This document shows positions 1 to 10,757 of a DNA stretch of 33,306 nt, piece after piece; within the stretch, counting starts at the first letter, position 1, and each line of letters opens with the position of its first letter. The notes beneath the pieces are model-generated. The model did no database searches and was not told the origin of the DNA. It saw nothing but the letters and a program-made list of their open reading frames with translations. The DNA lies in NCBI GenBank assembly GCA_000697475.1, contig JNEU01000200.1, positions 1 to 33,306 on the forward strand. The letters are read 5' to 3'. This stretch comes from Lichtheimia corymbifera B2541 (Eukaryota > Mucoromycota > Mucoromycetes > Mucorales > Lichtheimiaceae). A program made the position numbers and the translations under genes.

Positions 1-123
1 GTGGCGGCGAGCGGTAATAGCCCTGAGAATTTCCTTTACTGCACGGTTTGCTGGCTCAAGGACGTGACGCTGGCTGAAATTGAATTCTTTCAAAAGTTTT
101 TGGAATACCGACGGCGGCCTTGA
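1..123 (+). CDS. Partial C-terminal exon of an unidentified protein
   Basis: Frame 1 is open from base 1 to a TGA at 121-123, giving about 40 residues with the stretch VTLAEIEFFQKFLEYRRRP at the end. The stop is followed by a C/T-rich flank and an AATAAA at 266-271, like the 3' flanks of other genes in this window. The VT-x-AEI stretch recalls the C-terminal part of Sec1/Munc18 (Vps33-like) proteins, but this is only a resemblance and the usual residues that follow are missing. The opposite strand is also open (132 to 1, starting MWESRPPSVFQKLL), so the coding strand is not certain. Confidence 0.28.
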   Translation: MAASGNSPENFLYCTVCWLKDVTLAEIEFFQKFLEYRRRP

Positions 124-1021
124 CTCCCACATTCCCTTCACCTCTCCCTTTTCCCCTGCTGGCTACCTTTTTGCATATATTATCTTCACTTCTTTTACTC
201 TTTCGTATTTATTGCTTTTCATCACATTCCAATTATTATATATAAATACCCAGTAGTTTTCTATGAATAAAGGACAATCATCTATCGATCTCACTTACCT
301 TTTTATCAATCTCTCATCGTGTTTGTGCTTGTGGGCAAACTTTCAAGGCTGATTTGAGCTGGTTTCTATTATAAGCAAGACAATCAGGGATTAACAAGTA
401 CGAACACGATAATTTTTTTTTTCGCGCGCAACTATATATTCGACAAAATTTCCATATAAGGTAATGGTCTAAATCATAAACGAGGCAACTTTGAGCGATG
501 AAATGAACACCATTATGCAGCGGAATGAACGCTCTATCCAATGGTAAAAGCAGCGAATTGGTATGGAAGGTCAATGTTTAGCAATTGCAGAGAAAAAAGT
601 GGGTCGATGATCATTGGTCGGAATAAAAGGAGGAGGGGCTCGTATCCCGGCCAACCCCAAGGCACTCTTATAATGCGTATGCCTGCATAAATGGAACAAA
701 ACACCCACCATCTTTATATCCTTCTCCTTGATAGCAATAATATATGACTACCTGCAAGCACAATGGCTGCTTTAAGGCTTCAGGTGATCAAGTCATAGTT
801 GTCAATCATATCATATACACCTATAGTTGCCACGCCCACACCCACCACGTATTTTTACTCACTTTTTCATCATGAATAAAAAGAACAATAAACACTTGGT
901 ATCAATTCAGCGAGCAATGGTGTCCTCCATTGCAAATGGGATCGAGATTGAGAAATGGAAACATAGACATGGCGAAGGGTATATATATTATTAACTACTA
1001 TCTGAGATGTATAGAATATCA
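124..1021. other. Intergenic, no gene seen
   Basis: AT-rich DNA between the left-edge fragment and the kelch-kinase gene. It holds an AATAAA at 266-271 and TATA-like runs near 238-247. No open frame has a recognisable domain or splice partners. Confidence 0.5.
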
Positions 1022-4000
1022 TTACGTATCATTGAAATAGGGATGATCCTATGAAGAGGAGAGTGAGACAGAGTGTGCAACAAGAAGGATAGCCTGTACT
1101 TACAAGGAGATCAGCAGCTTTACCGCGTTGAGTTGGTTCTCGTTTCAATAGCATGGTGATGAGCTCTCTTGCATGTGGGTCGCTAACGTTCCGCTCAAAG
1201 TTGGGAATATAAAGCTCCTTTTGCTCGTCCCATCGCAGGCCATTGTTCAATATAGGTGTTGAAGATGATGGGTGGGATACGAAATGCAATATAGTACCAT
1301 CCTTGATATTACTGGCAAATAATGCATGCTTGGTCTCGAGCTCGTAAATCACGCAACCCAGGGCCCACAAATCCACACTAGGAGTAGCAACTACACCATT
1401 TGCACCTTCCAATCCATAGGTTGTTGCACGAGCTACTTCAGGTGGGCAATAACGTGGAGTAATCACGCCAACACACTCTTCACCAATGGTACGACTCGCT
1501 TCGAAATCAATCAGTTTCCATGGCTCCCCTTGTCGGTGCATGATGTTACTTGGTTTGAGATCACAAAAAGCAATGCCTTGAATTCATAAATGATGAGCAT
1601 ATAAAATATCAAAAGGGAAAAAAAAAAAAAACAATGCTTACCGCGTGAATGACATAAAATAAGGCATTCAACAATGTCGCGTGCAATATCTCGTGCTGTT
1701 GTTGTGTGATTATCTGATCGTGCCCGTTGAATCACTGCTCCCAATGTTTCATCCAAGCGTTCCATAACCGTGCAATATTTCATTCGAGTCTCATCATCAT
1801 CTTCAGTTGCAGAAACATTTTCATCTTGAATAGTAAGCACCTCCAAGAGCTCCACGACATGAGCAGATTTTAATCGGATGAGCGTGCGGCATTCTCGTTC
1901 CCAGGCTTCTCGTCTTCCAAACCATTTGATCGTAGCCTCCTTTTCTAATACTGGTTCGGCAGCAGTGTTATCAACCTTGTTGACATACAAAATGCTATTG
2001 ACTGGCCCGATAATAGGATCACGCTTCGAATCTGCTTGATATCGTTTTGGTAGCATGTTGACAAGCGGAGAAAGAGGTGTAGTAGTGGATGTCTCAAGCA
2101 TATCTTGACTCGTAGCCAAAGGCGTTGATGGTCTATGGTTGTCAAATCCAGCTTGAGTGAGATTTGTTGGTGATCCCACTGTGGCAGCAAGCGATGAGAG
2201 ACTCTGCGGGTTGTGATGGTCGATAGGGATATTCTTATTATGCTTGGCAAGACGTGATGCTGGCATTGAAAACTCGTTTGGCTTTTGACGTGCAATCTCT
2301 TCAGGGTTCTGTGCGTTGCGTAATTCACTGTCAGGAACAAGCAAAACTTTGCTATTGTGTCGTGAGTTGCGGAAGCTGTGTGTAGTACTTGAATAATTGG
2401 CTTGATCACTCGCACCATCCATCTCCTGTAACACGCCTGTCATAACATGATCCATATCACCAAGCTCTGAACGTATTCCCAATGTCGAATCTCGAACCGT
2501 GGTTGAATGAGTGAGGGCTTTTGAAGCACGTTTGCGTCGAGGAAATGGGCTCATAGGTGTTATAGCGACGCCATCATCATCATGCAATTCATACAATGAT
2601 CCATTTTGGTCGCCGTTCGTCCAATAATGAGGGTGTCTGGCATAATAATCCGGTTCATCCGTCTTTTCTGAAGCATTGTCTTCCTCACGTCGTCTTCGTT
2701 GTCGACGTCGCCATAAGAAAAAGAGACCAGCAATCAAGGCTAAGCCCACAACACCACCAACGACCCCGCCTGCAATGGCACCAGTGTGATTGCTTGCAGA
2801 AGTGTCGTCGCTGTTGGAGTTTTCAATACCAGTCGTTGCTATGCGTGTCCAGCTCCAGTTCTCCATATCAAGCATGTACATGTTGGAATCACCAGTAGCA
2901 CGTCCTCCCCAACCACCAAAGATGTACATTTTCTGATTACTTTCATCGACGACAGAGGTGTGTCCTAGAAGAAGAAAAAGAATAAATACAATTGAGGGAC
3001 ATGTCTGTGGTAAATTTACCCATTCTAGCTCCGGGACCTTGACCTTTGTTGCTAACATCTTGGCGTTCCCATGTCAATGATGGATATTGTGATACGTCGA
3101 GAACCCATACGTCAGAATCCACTGGGCTTTGAGTGCCACCTCCATACACAATCATCTTGTCCTTTAAGCAATTAGCAGTGTGCATTCTGCTTCCACCAGG
3201 GGCACCACTCGATCCTGCTGAAACCGATACTTGAAGATTCCACGACTTGCTGGTGAGATCGTAAATGATCACATTCTATCCATATATTTGAATGAGTACT
3301 ACCAATCAATCAACAAAGCAGCGTTATCACTTACCGCTGATGCATCAGCTCCTTGTCCAGTTTTTGTGCCACCAAATGTAATAAGGCAATTGCATGATTG
3401 AACGTAGCATGTCGAGTGTGCCATAATCCCATCACCATTTGAGCCCGAAGTCCAAGCAAATGAATTGGAGTCAAGAGCATAAAGACTATTGAGTACCGCG
3501 TTTGTCTGTGGATGGCCGTTTGCGTCGACAGAGGCGCCTCCATAAGTGTAGATAGTGTTGTTAATCAATGTAATAGAAAAGAATGCTGCTGAAGAGGGTG
3601 AAGTCGTTGCTTTTTACAAATATGTTAGTCATTGCGCACAGAATAAGGGAAGAATGAAAGATCAACTTACTAGAAGATGGGAAGCTCCAACTCCAACTAT
3701 TAGTATCCAACTTTTGCAAAGACATGCCAGATGTGCTGTTTCCTCCAACAATGAGCATTTGACCCGAGCTTGGCAGCTTTGTAGCACCGAAAAAGATCTG
3801 AGGATTTGGCTCTGTGTTGGAAGCAAGCTGAGGATGATACCAGGTCCCGTTACGCGAATCCCACACCCAAAGACTAGTAGTTCCGTTTGCTTGGTTGCTA
3901 TAGTCCCCATTTGTATCTTCAGTGCCTCCATATACAATGACATAGGGATCCAGGAATGCTAATGATCAAGACAAGGATTGAGCGTTTTTGTCTCTAGTGT

Positions 4001-4239
4001 GTAAAGCGAGGGGATGGGCAAGAAGCATTACCCGAGACATGACCTGCTCTCCATGGAACCTGAGTTTGAGAGTCGCCGAGCTGCGAATGCACGCCACCAA
4101 TTACCCAACCCACTAGAATGAGGAGTGGCGACCAACGATACATGTAATAAGCGAGTGGTACGAGAAAGAGAACAATAATGAACTTTGTCTTCGAAGAATG
4201 CGGACTTGATCCATGTGCAACCTCTTTGAAAGAGCCCAT
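1022..4239 (-). CDS. Kelch-repeat, single-pass transmembrane protein with intracellular protein kinase domain (receptor-like kinase)
   Basis: Seven exons (4239-4032, 3958-3671, 3609-3335, 3275-3020, 2964-1642, 1576-1104, 1048-1022) join in frame to 949 residues. A hydrophobic N-terminus acts as signal or anchor. Residues about 70-385 carry six kelch-type strands (VIVYGG, MLIVGG, IYTYGG, LITFGG, MIVYGG, MYIFGG) with following Trp residues, a beta-propeller. A Gly/Val/Leu-rich helix at about 405-427 is followed by an Arg-rich stop-transfer run (RRRQRRRR). Then comes a Ser/Thr/Pro-rich linker and a kinase domain from about 665 to the end. Kinase landmarks are TIK (K689), a helix-C Glu near 700, FCDLKPSN (D789, K791, N794), IDFE (807-809), PPEVA, DLWALGCVIYE, and a terminal LLDHPYFND that ends the fold. 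The topology suggests an outside sensor propeller and a cytoplasmic kinase; the ligand is unknown. The glycine loop is weak. Family calls are secure; receptor function is inference. Confidence 0.85.
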
Positions 4240-4908
4240 TTGGCTGCTATGTTACACATTGCAAATGGATGATCCCATTGCAGTCAGCGTTGCACGATAA
4301 ACTACCGTGGATCTTGATTGTTGTACCATCATCCATCGTTATCAATTCCCATTACTACCCTTTGATAGCTACCACTGATGATGATGATCCTCTACTGTGG
4401 AAACAATCAAACATCACCAACAATGATTCCAGGGGATGTTTCCTTCTTCATGCACATGTTTTTCTCAATGACCCATACAAATAAAACGTGCCATTTTATT
4501 CTTTTTCTTTGTGTGAATGTGGTCTCATTATGTATTGAATTGTACCTCCTTAGATATACTACTCGAATGACGTTGCTCATGAATATCAAAAGTCATCATG
4601 GTTATCGAAACACCTTCAGGGTCAACAACAAGGGTTGCATCAAGGACTTCCACGATTGCTGCTTTCTCCCTCAGCTCCCCTCCACAAAGTGTGAGCTGCA
4701 TACAGGACCACTATTGGCAATCACTATTGATATATCGCTAGGACCACGCGTCATATCATGTTGTACCTGGAACCCATTGGATCATTGGGCTATGCACATG
4801 GTGGAAGAGGAGGTTAATGCACGTGCCAGGGAAAAATGCCGGGGCGCCAAATTGATCTTTTCTTTTTTGTTCGCTCTTCCCTGTTGCCTTGCCTACCGTG
4901 TTCTCAGA
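4240..4908. promoter_or_regulatory. Divergent promoter region between the kelch-kinase gene and TFB5
   Basis: 669 bp separate the two start codons. An open frame runs through its right part in phase with TFB5 but shows no domain. A pyrimidine run ending TTCTCAG sits directly before the TFB5 ATG (4909) and resembles a 3' splice site, so TFB5 may have an intron in its 5' leader. Confidence 0.35.
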
Positions 4909-5133
4909 ATGGTCAAAGCCGTCAAGGGTGTACTCCTGGAATGCGATCCTACTGTGAAGCAGATCGTGCTCAACCTCAACGAGAGAGGCAATTTCGTCAT
5001 TGAAGATTTGGATGAGACCCATCTATTTGTGGAAGCATCGTGCGTGCAAGAGTTGCAGTATGAGCTAGATCGGATCCTGGACGAGAACTCTTACACGATA
5101 TCAGCTGAAGAACGCGACAACCGAAAGAACTAA
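4909..5133 (+). CDS. TFB5: TFIIH subunit Tfb5 (TTDA/GTF2H5 family)
   Basis: 74 residues, matching the 71-72 of human TTDA and yeast Tfb5. The family hallmarks are present: KGVLLECDPTVKQ at the N-terminus, then NFVIEDLDETHLFVEA and a C-terminal helix ELQYELDRILDEN. Tfb5 binds Tfb2 (p52) and stabilises the TFIIH core, stimulating the XPB ATPase in nucleotide excision repair and transcription initiation in the nucleus. The start at 4909 is chosen because the family begins almost exactly at this Met (MV-x-KGVL); the frame stays open upstream, but that part has no family match. The gene is intronless in its coding part and lies head-to-head with the kelch-kinase gene. Its stop (TAA) is followed by a further 91 open codons in the same frame. 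Confidence 0.9.
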   Translation: MVKAVKGVLLECDPTVKQIVLNLNERGNFVIEDLDETHLFVEASCVQELQYELDRILDENSYTISAEERDNRKN

Positions 5134-5409
5134 AGTGCTGCATCATCCATGGGCGTTGTATATCCAAGGACGTCTTGTGCTATATATCCCAAGCCGACAG
5201 AGACAGCAACCGGATCAATCGTAGTTGCTCAATGCGTGCGTCCACGGCGAAAACATGACGATAGTGACCAATTACATGTGGAAATTGCCAATAAACTCAA
5301 GGCTTGTTTGCGATCATTAAGATGGATGGGATACGTATATGAAGGGGCTCGAATGGATGTTAATGATGGGGGTGGGGGCGAGTTGTCAATTACTCTAAAG
5401 CGTTCTTGA
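5134..5409 (+). other. Open in-frame stretch after the TFB5 stop codon
   Basis: Directly after the TFB5 TAA, 91 more codons remain open in the same frame, with an ATG five codons in (5149) and a stop at 5407-5409. The product (residues such as HVEIANKLKACLRSLRWMG) has no family I recognise. It may be chance, a separate short ORF, or an extension reached by readthrough. There is no sign of splicing that would skip the TAA. Confidence 0.2.
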
Positions 5410-6280
5410 GGATCATCCAACATAGTCTTTGTCTTTACCAACCTTCAGAAAATCTGTATGCATCCTTCTTATTCTTGGCAACCAACCAGAAGGAAACTAC
5501 GTAGCGGCTCAGTGACCCTGAAGGTTTATGGATTTCAATATACACAAATCGGTGCTCCCAAACCCCTTCTCTGAAATGCTTATCAACCGTATAACCACAC
5601 AATCGTCAATTTGTTGAATGAGATGAAGCAATCAATTACTATAATCGGGTCACATGGTGCTAGGAATGATGGATGATTGTATAGCTTCGGTTTCACAAAG
5701 ACGTCAATGCTCAATCCTTTGGACTTTTGCCACGTGGATAAGCTTATATGCCCAAAATCTTTGGATAACCCCGAGAATATGGACAACACTGGTGATGTCA
5801 ATACTTTGTCATTGCTCAATAAATGATCCATTGCAAAGGTTATTTTGCATAATGCCAAGCAGTCAATAAATGTGACAATAATTTTTCGTTCGATATCAAT
5901 CTGTGCTCTAAAGATCGTCTCGGAGCCAAACTAAAACGGCACCATACCGAGAGTGTGTTGATTGTCCTACAGCACTTGCATGCATATACCTAAAGTGCCA
6001 TGGTGGTGTGTGTGTATAGCAATAATAATGATGGTTTCATTCAAGTATGTATGAGAGAAAAGCGACATTAAAAAAGTGGGATAAATGATGATCCTTCTTT
6101 GTTTCAGGCATTAAAAAAGCACAATGTGAATGGATACAGCGGCAGGGACACCTTTTCACACATCCGATGTGATACAAGACCCGCTCTTTGTGGTTGGCAA
6201 ACGCCTTTTTCTGTACCCCTTTCGGACTAAGCAGTTTGTGCCCTTTTTTTCTTTTTCTCTTTTCTTCATTCTTTTCTCGC
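5410..6280. other. Intergenic with pyrimidine-rich leader of the downstream kinase gene
   Basis: No gene is seen. Bases about 6238-6278 form a long T/C-rich run directly before the kinase start codon, similar to the leader of the gene at 19693. Short TG repeats occur near 6005-6015. Confidence 0.4.
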
Positions 6281-8364
6281 ATGACCACCGTCAAGGCCAT
6301 TGCGCCTACTTTGCACTTGGATGAGCATGACGACGTGCCCATGGCCATTGCAGCCCCTCCAGCCTCGTACACTTCTCCTCAAATGCCATCCCGACTACGA
6401 TCCCTTTTCAACGGCAACGATACAGCAGCAGCTATCACAGCAACAGTGCCTCCCCCTTCTCAACCCACATCATTCTCTGTGCCAAATGATTTCGACAATA
6501 CAACAGACACACAAAAAGGATTCAAAAGCAACTCATGGTTCTTGGCTTCTTTAACTGGAAATAAGAACAAAGGCATACGTCGTGTTGCGTCGGCTCCTAA
6601 CGCCAAAATGTTACAAATGCAAAAGCATCAGCCGCCTGTACCTTCACCTTCCGCTGGTACTCAGTCATTACGAGTCGTATCCAACCAACAATTGCCCTAT
6701 TCAGGTTCCATGTCATCGCTGCAACAACAACAACAAAGACGTGGATTTCGACGCACCTATTCTTCAAACAGCATCAAAATCAAAAACTTGGAAGTAGGAC
6801 CATCAAGCTTCGTCAAGGTCAGAATGCTTGGTAAAGGGGATGTCGGCAAAGTCTACATGGTCAAGCAAAAAGGAAGCGATCGTCTTTTCGCTATGAAAGG
6901 TATGAAAGGGAATATGAATCAAGCCATAGTGAGATACTCAATGATCTTCATAGTGCTTTCGAAACGGGAGATGATCAAACGCAACAAAATCAAGCGTGCT
7001 TTGGCCGAACAAGAAATCCTCGCCACGTCCAATCATCCCTTCATTGTTACATTATACCATTCGTTTCAAAGCCAGGATTATTTATACTTTGTCATGGATT
7101 ATTGTATGGGTGGCGAATTCTTTCGAGGTATTATTATAACTGCAGTTGTATTGATATCGAACGCATTTATGAACCTTATCCTTTTTTTTTTTTAGCTTTG
7201 CAACTTCGACCAGGGAAATGTCTAGATGAGTCAGGGGCACGATTTTATGCAGCAGAAGTGACAGCAGCTCTTGAATACCTTCATTTACAAGGTCATATCT
7301 ACCGTGATCTCAAGCCAGAGAGTAAGGATCTTTTGTTGGTTGACATCATTCCATCATCATTAACCTTGTGCCCCTTTGTAGATATCTTATTGCATCAGAG
7401 TGGCCATATCATGTTGACAGACTTTGATCTGAGCAAAGGAACAAGTCCTCCCGGCAAACCTGGAGTCATTCGCTCTAATTCATCCAAAGTGGTATGGAAG
7501 GCTTGCATTGGAATCATTGGATCAAAGGTTTCTTATTATTTATTGTTACTTTTAGCCACCCTCCATCGACACTAAACGCTGCGTCAATGACCTAAGAACA
7601 AATAGCTTTGTGGGAACCGAAGGTAATACAATACGAAAAATCGGAATGGCATGCACACCTTACTTATATAGATCCATATAGAATACATTGCCCCAGAAGT
7701 TATCAAAGGATGTGGTCATACGAGCAATGTAGACTGGTGGACGCTGGGTATCTTGGTGTATGAAATGCTGGTGAGTAGTGTACCTTTGCAAATGAAGGTG
7801 GCGATCGTGCAAAGACCAACATGCTGACTTGTGACACCTTTGTGTCTTTAGTATGGTACTACCCCATTCAAAGGTGGAAACCGCAACGAGACCTTTGCCA
7901 GTGTCCTTCATCATGATGTGCAATTTCCTCCACAACCTTCACCTTATCACAAGAATGTCTTATCCAACAATTGCAAAAACGTGATTCGCAGGTTACTCCA
8001 CAAAGATGAGCATCGTCGTCTGGGATCATGTGGAGGAGCTTCGGACGTCAAGAGCCATCCATTTTTCAAGACTTTGAATTTTGCATTGCTCCGCAATCTA
8101 CAGCCACCGATTGTGCCACGTGTGCAGGAACCCAATGGCATCGATGCGATCAACTTTAGAAAGATGCCTCCAGAGAGCATGAGCCTGGATCTCGAATCTG
8201 ATAGCATCATTGCTAACGGCAACAGTCTCTTTGAAAAATTCCATTCCAGTAAGCTCATTTTCTATCATCCTGGCGACTTTTATATATCATCCACTGATTC
8301 ATATTCATTGCTTATAGTTACATTGTACCACGAAGGCGATTCTGATTCCGAGTTCGAGGTCTAG
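6281..8364 (+). CDS. FPK1: AGC serine/threonine kinase, Fpk1/Kin82 - NRC-2 type (flippase kinase)
   Basis: Eight exons (6281-6899, 6954-7127, 7196-7321, 7382-7491, 7556-7622, 7682-7770, 7852-8248, 8318-8364) give 542 residues. A Ser/Gln-rich N-terminus (1-170) precedes the kinase domain: GKGDVGKV at 184-191, catalytic Lys in AMK (206), [18 protein letters not shown] after it, YRDLKPEN with D302, and DFD at 320-322 in place of DFG. This DFD and the activation-segment insert with [15 protein letters not shown] are standard for the Fpk1/NRC-2/phototropin branch. The tail has NFRKMP and ends in acidic residues. Yeast Fpk1/2 phosphorylate the aminophospholipid flippases Dnf1/2 at the plasma membrane; NRC-2 represses conidiation in Neurospora. 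The start at 6281 is preferred over an upstream ATG (6188) because the extra residues only translate the T/C-rich leader. It is convergent with the AIG2-like gene. Confidence 0.92.
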
Positions 8365-8555
8365 AATCCTTGTGTCTGATGCCTCATCCCAATACCCTAT
8401 ATATTACACCTATTTATTCGATGCTGTTTTACAAAGCTTCCCCCATCGCATTTATTCTCTTGCTAGTTTTAATTTCATACGGTCCTCCATTCTTCTTTAG
8501 TCATTCTGGAAAAAAGCCAACTACAATAATAATATTACTGTGTAGACGTTTAAAC

Positions 8556-9240
8556 TTATACTACATTGTGGTGGATATCCAAATCATCAACGCTGAAAAA
8601 CTCGCATCGATCTTGCAACCATTCTTTTTGTTTTCCTCCATTGACAAAGTCCTCGAGATCCCATCCATGATTTTCAAGTATTCCCTTATCACCTATCCAC
8701 AGGTACACGTCGCAGTCTACCAGTTCTTGCTGGGTATCTTGATCATCCAGAATTACCGTCACCTGGACAGGGGTCCGCTTGTATTCCTGTTGATGCATGA
8801 AAATGGGTATTCAGATAGTAATGTGGGTGTTGGCTAACTGCTTACAGGTCCTTCAAAGGCGTCAAGGCGCTTCACATCTAATTCATGTAGCCCTTGAACG
8901 AGGATACCCGTGATCTCGTCCTTGTCGTCACCCGTGTATACAACCGCAGGGTAATCTCGGCCCTTCAATGCATGTCGCCTATGTCCCTAAATAGCTGGTC
9001 ATCAAGCTGTCCACCTATTTTTTTTTTCATGTTACCTTGAGCACAGCATGCTGTGGCTTTATCTTTGAATTCTTAAGCTCATGGTGGTCAACAGACGCAT
9101 CCGCACCGCAAAGCACTTGAGTATGTGGAGGAATGAGTGCTCATATGCATAAGAGATAACTTCCAACCAATTACGATTGTACCTCGGTTGCGTACGACGG
9201 GCGACATCAAGGTGCCATAAAAGAATGCTGCTGCAGTCAT
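8556..9240 (-). CDS. AIG2-like / gamma-glutamylcyclotransferase-fold protein
   Basis: Four exons (9240-9183, 9115-9036, 8986-8846, 8786-8556) join in frame to 169 residues. The N-terminus AFFYGTLMSPVV carries the YG-T/S-L substrate loop of the GGCT-like fold. The middle has HALKGRDYPAVVYTG and GILVQGLHELDVKRLDAFEG, then EYKR. The Glu in FEG is the conserved catalytic-type acid of the family. Fungal and plant AIG2-like proteins of this size are putative gamma-glutamylcyclotransferases, releasing 5-oxoproline from gamma-glutamyl substrates in the cytosol; the actual substrate is not known. The C-terminal 25 residues after WLQDR are not conserved as far as I can judge. The 3' end lies 191 bp from the end of the convergent kinase gene. 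Confidence 0.85.
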
Positions 9241-10159
9241 TGGGACGTTTACAAACAAGTTGACGGTGGTTGTGTGTTGTAGCACGCTTTATATTGTTCG
9301 CGGGACGAACCGATTTGAGTTTACTGCGGATCCTATGTGTTACATTTATGCATCTGCCACCAGGTTCAGGTACCAATGATACCATCATCTACAACTTGCT
9401 GAGCACAAAAGTTGATAATGATGACTCACCTTCCTGCTTATCAAGGTATCCTGGAGCCATTATGCAACACACACCATCTTTTTCTTAAACGCCACGCACA
9501 TCAGCATCTGGCAATGTATTACGAGGGCCATCCTTAGTCAACGGTCTTTGATAATCCTTGATCGTGAGAATCCATACTACCGGTTAAGTTTGATGATGAT
9601 CCCTCATTTGACCCAGGGTAAAATAGTAATGAGTCAAATCACTTTTACATGATTAAAGAAGGATTTCTCCCTTGGCATTAATGAGTCGCCACGCCATGTA
9701 GTAACCGAATAATTTGCTGTAGTAGAATCCTCACGGTGAGCAAAATGTGTAAATGTCATGAAACCATATGTTGCTATTATGGAGGAGGGGTCACATGTCT
9801 ACTGGCATTATCACACGAGGTGGAGCAGCGATACGATGGGCATATGAGGAATTTCTGGGAGACTTTACATTTGTCTAAAGATGTTAAATGAAGCACTGCG
9901 CCCAAGGTGCCATTGTTTTGGTGTAAACCCTTATATGGCATCATTCACCTTTCATGATACATGCCGTCAAAATTACTTTTGCAAACCTTTCGCCGCAGCT
10001 ACTGCAACGATATCAGCAGTACCACACGCTGCTTCACTACTTTTGTATCAAACGTCACTTTTTGTCGTATAGTTTAATTAAAAACAAGCTCGGCAGAAGT
10101 GTCAATTGGATGGGATCGGCATCAAGGTTTTGTGTTGAAAAACGAAGCACGCACCAGCA
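9241..10159. other. Intergenic upstream of the AIG2-like gene, no gene seen
   Basis: Several short open frames on both strands lack domains or plausible splice partners. No repeats or RNA genes were recognised. Confidence 0.4.
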
Positions 10160-10315
10160 ATGACTCGCTCTTTTTCGATCGTATTGCTTTCATCTCTTAC
10201 CATCTTTGTCTATGGTACCCAAGACAAACCTTGGATAATGATCCATCAACAATGCTATCGTCACAATCAACCATGCTCCAGAATAATGCGCGTACGTTGT
10301 TTACCAATTTATTAG
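10160..10315 (+). CDS. Candidate small secreted cysteine-containing peptide
   Basis: An unspliced frame of 51 residues opens with a good signal-peptide pattern: Met-Thr-Arg, then a hydrophobic core (FSIVLLSSLTIFVYG). A short basic mature part with three Cys (QQC, QPC, VRC) follows. A GTACGT near 10291 could be a splice donor, so the real end may differ. Nothing else supports the gene and no family is recognised. The odd cysteine count argues against a classical disulfide-stabilised effector. Confidence 0.22.
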   Translation: MTRSFSIVLLSSLTIFVYGTQDKPWIMIHQQCYRHNQPCSRIMRVRCLPIY

Positions 10316-10757
10316 AGCTATTTATTGATTATTACGAAAATTGGGTGGCAATTGAAAAAGTGTGTGTGTGTACAACGAAGAAAAAAAAAGTTGGTTAGGT
10401 ATGAGAAAGGAAATATGAAGCATGTGTGTGTGTGTTTTGTGTATGCAGTATATGATTTGCATTGAACCATAGGGGTGCTCCAAGTAAAAGAAATATCTAC
10501 AATGAAACGTTTTTTTTTGGGGGGGGGGCATTAAGGGGGAGCACCAAAAGGAAGGCGAAAAAAGAGAGTGTGCGTGAAAGACAATAGAAATGGCAAGAGA
10601 TATGTTGTTGCGTGGAGATTGTATGGCGTGTTATATGTGGTTGTGAGTAGATAGAATGAAGAAAAGTGGATGCAATTGATTTCCATGGATGATGCACAGG
10701 GTATAAGATGATGAAAATCGGATATGTAACGTTATAGTATGATCAGTAATGGGACGA
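10316..10757. other. 3' flank of the Myb gene, low-complexity DNA
   Basis: No gene is seen. The stretch contains TG repeats (10361-10371 and 10421-10435) and a pure T-then-G homopolymer at 10510-10528. Confidence 0.4.
10510..10528. repeat. T9-G10 homopolymer tract
   Basis: Nine T followed by ten G in the 3' flank of the minus-strand Myb gene (C10-A9 on its sense strand). Such tracts are prone to length error in sequencing and to slippage in the cell. Confidence 0.8.

Noticed and set aside
4378..4908. N-terminal extension of TFB5 (frame open from 4378)
   Set aside because: Tfb5 proteins are 70-75 residues and begin at the Met at 4909. The upstream residues are of random composition and end in a splice-like TTCTCAG.
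6188..6280. Upstream in-frame ATG of the AGC kinase
   Set aside because: The extra residues only translate a T/C-rich leader (Phe/Leu/Ser run that mimics a membrane segment). The ATG at 6281 follows it directly.
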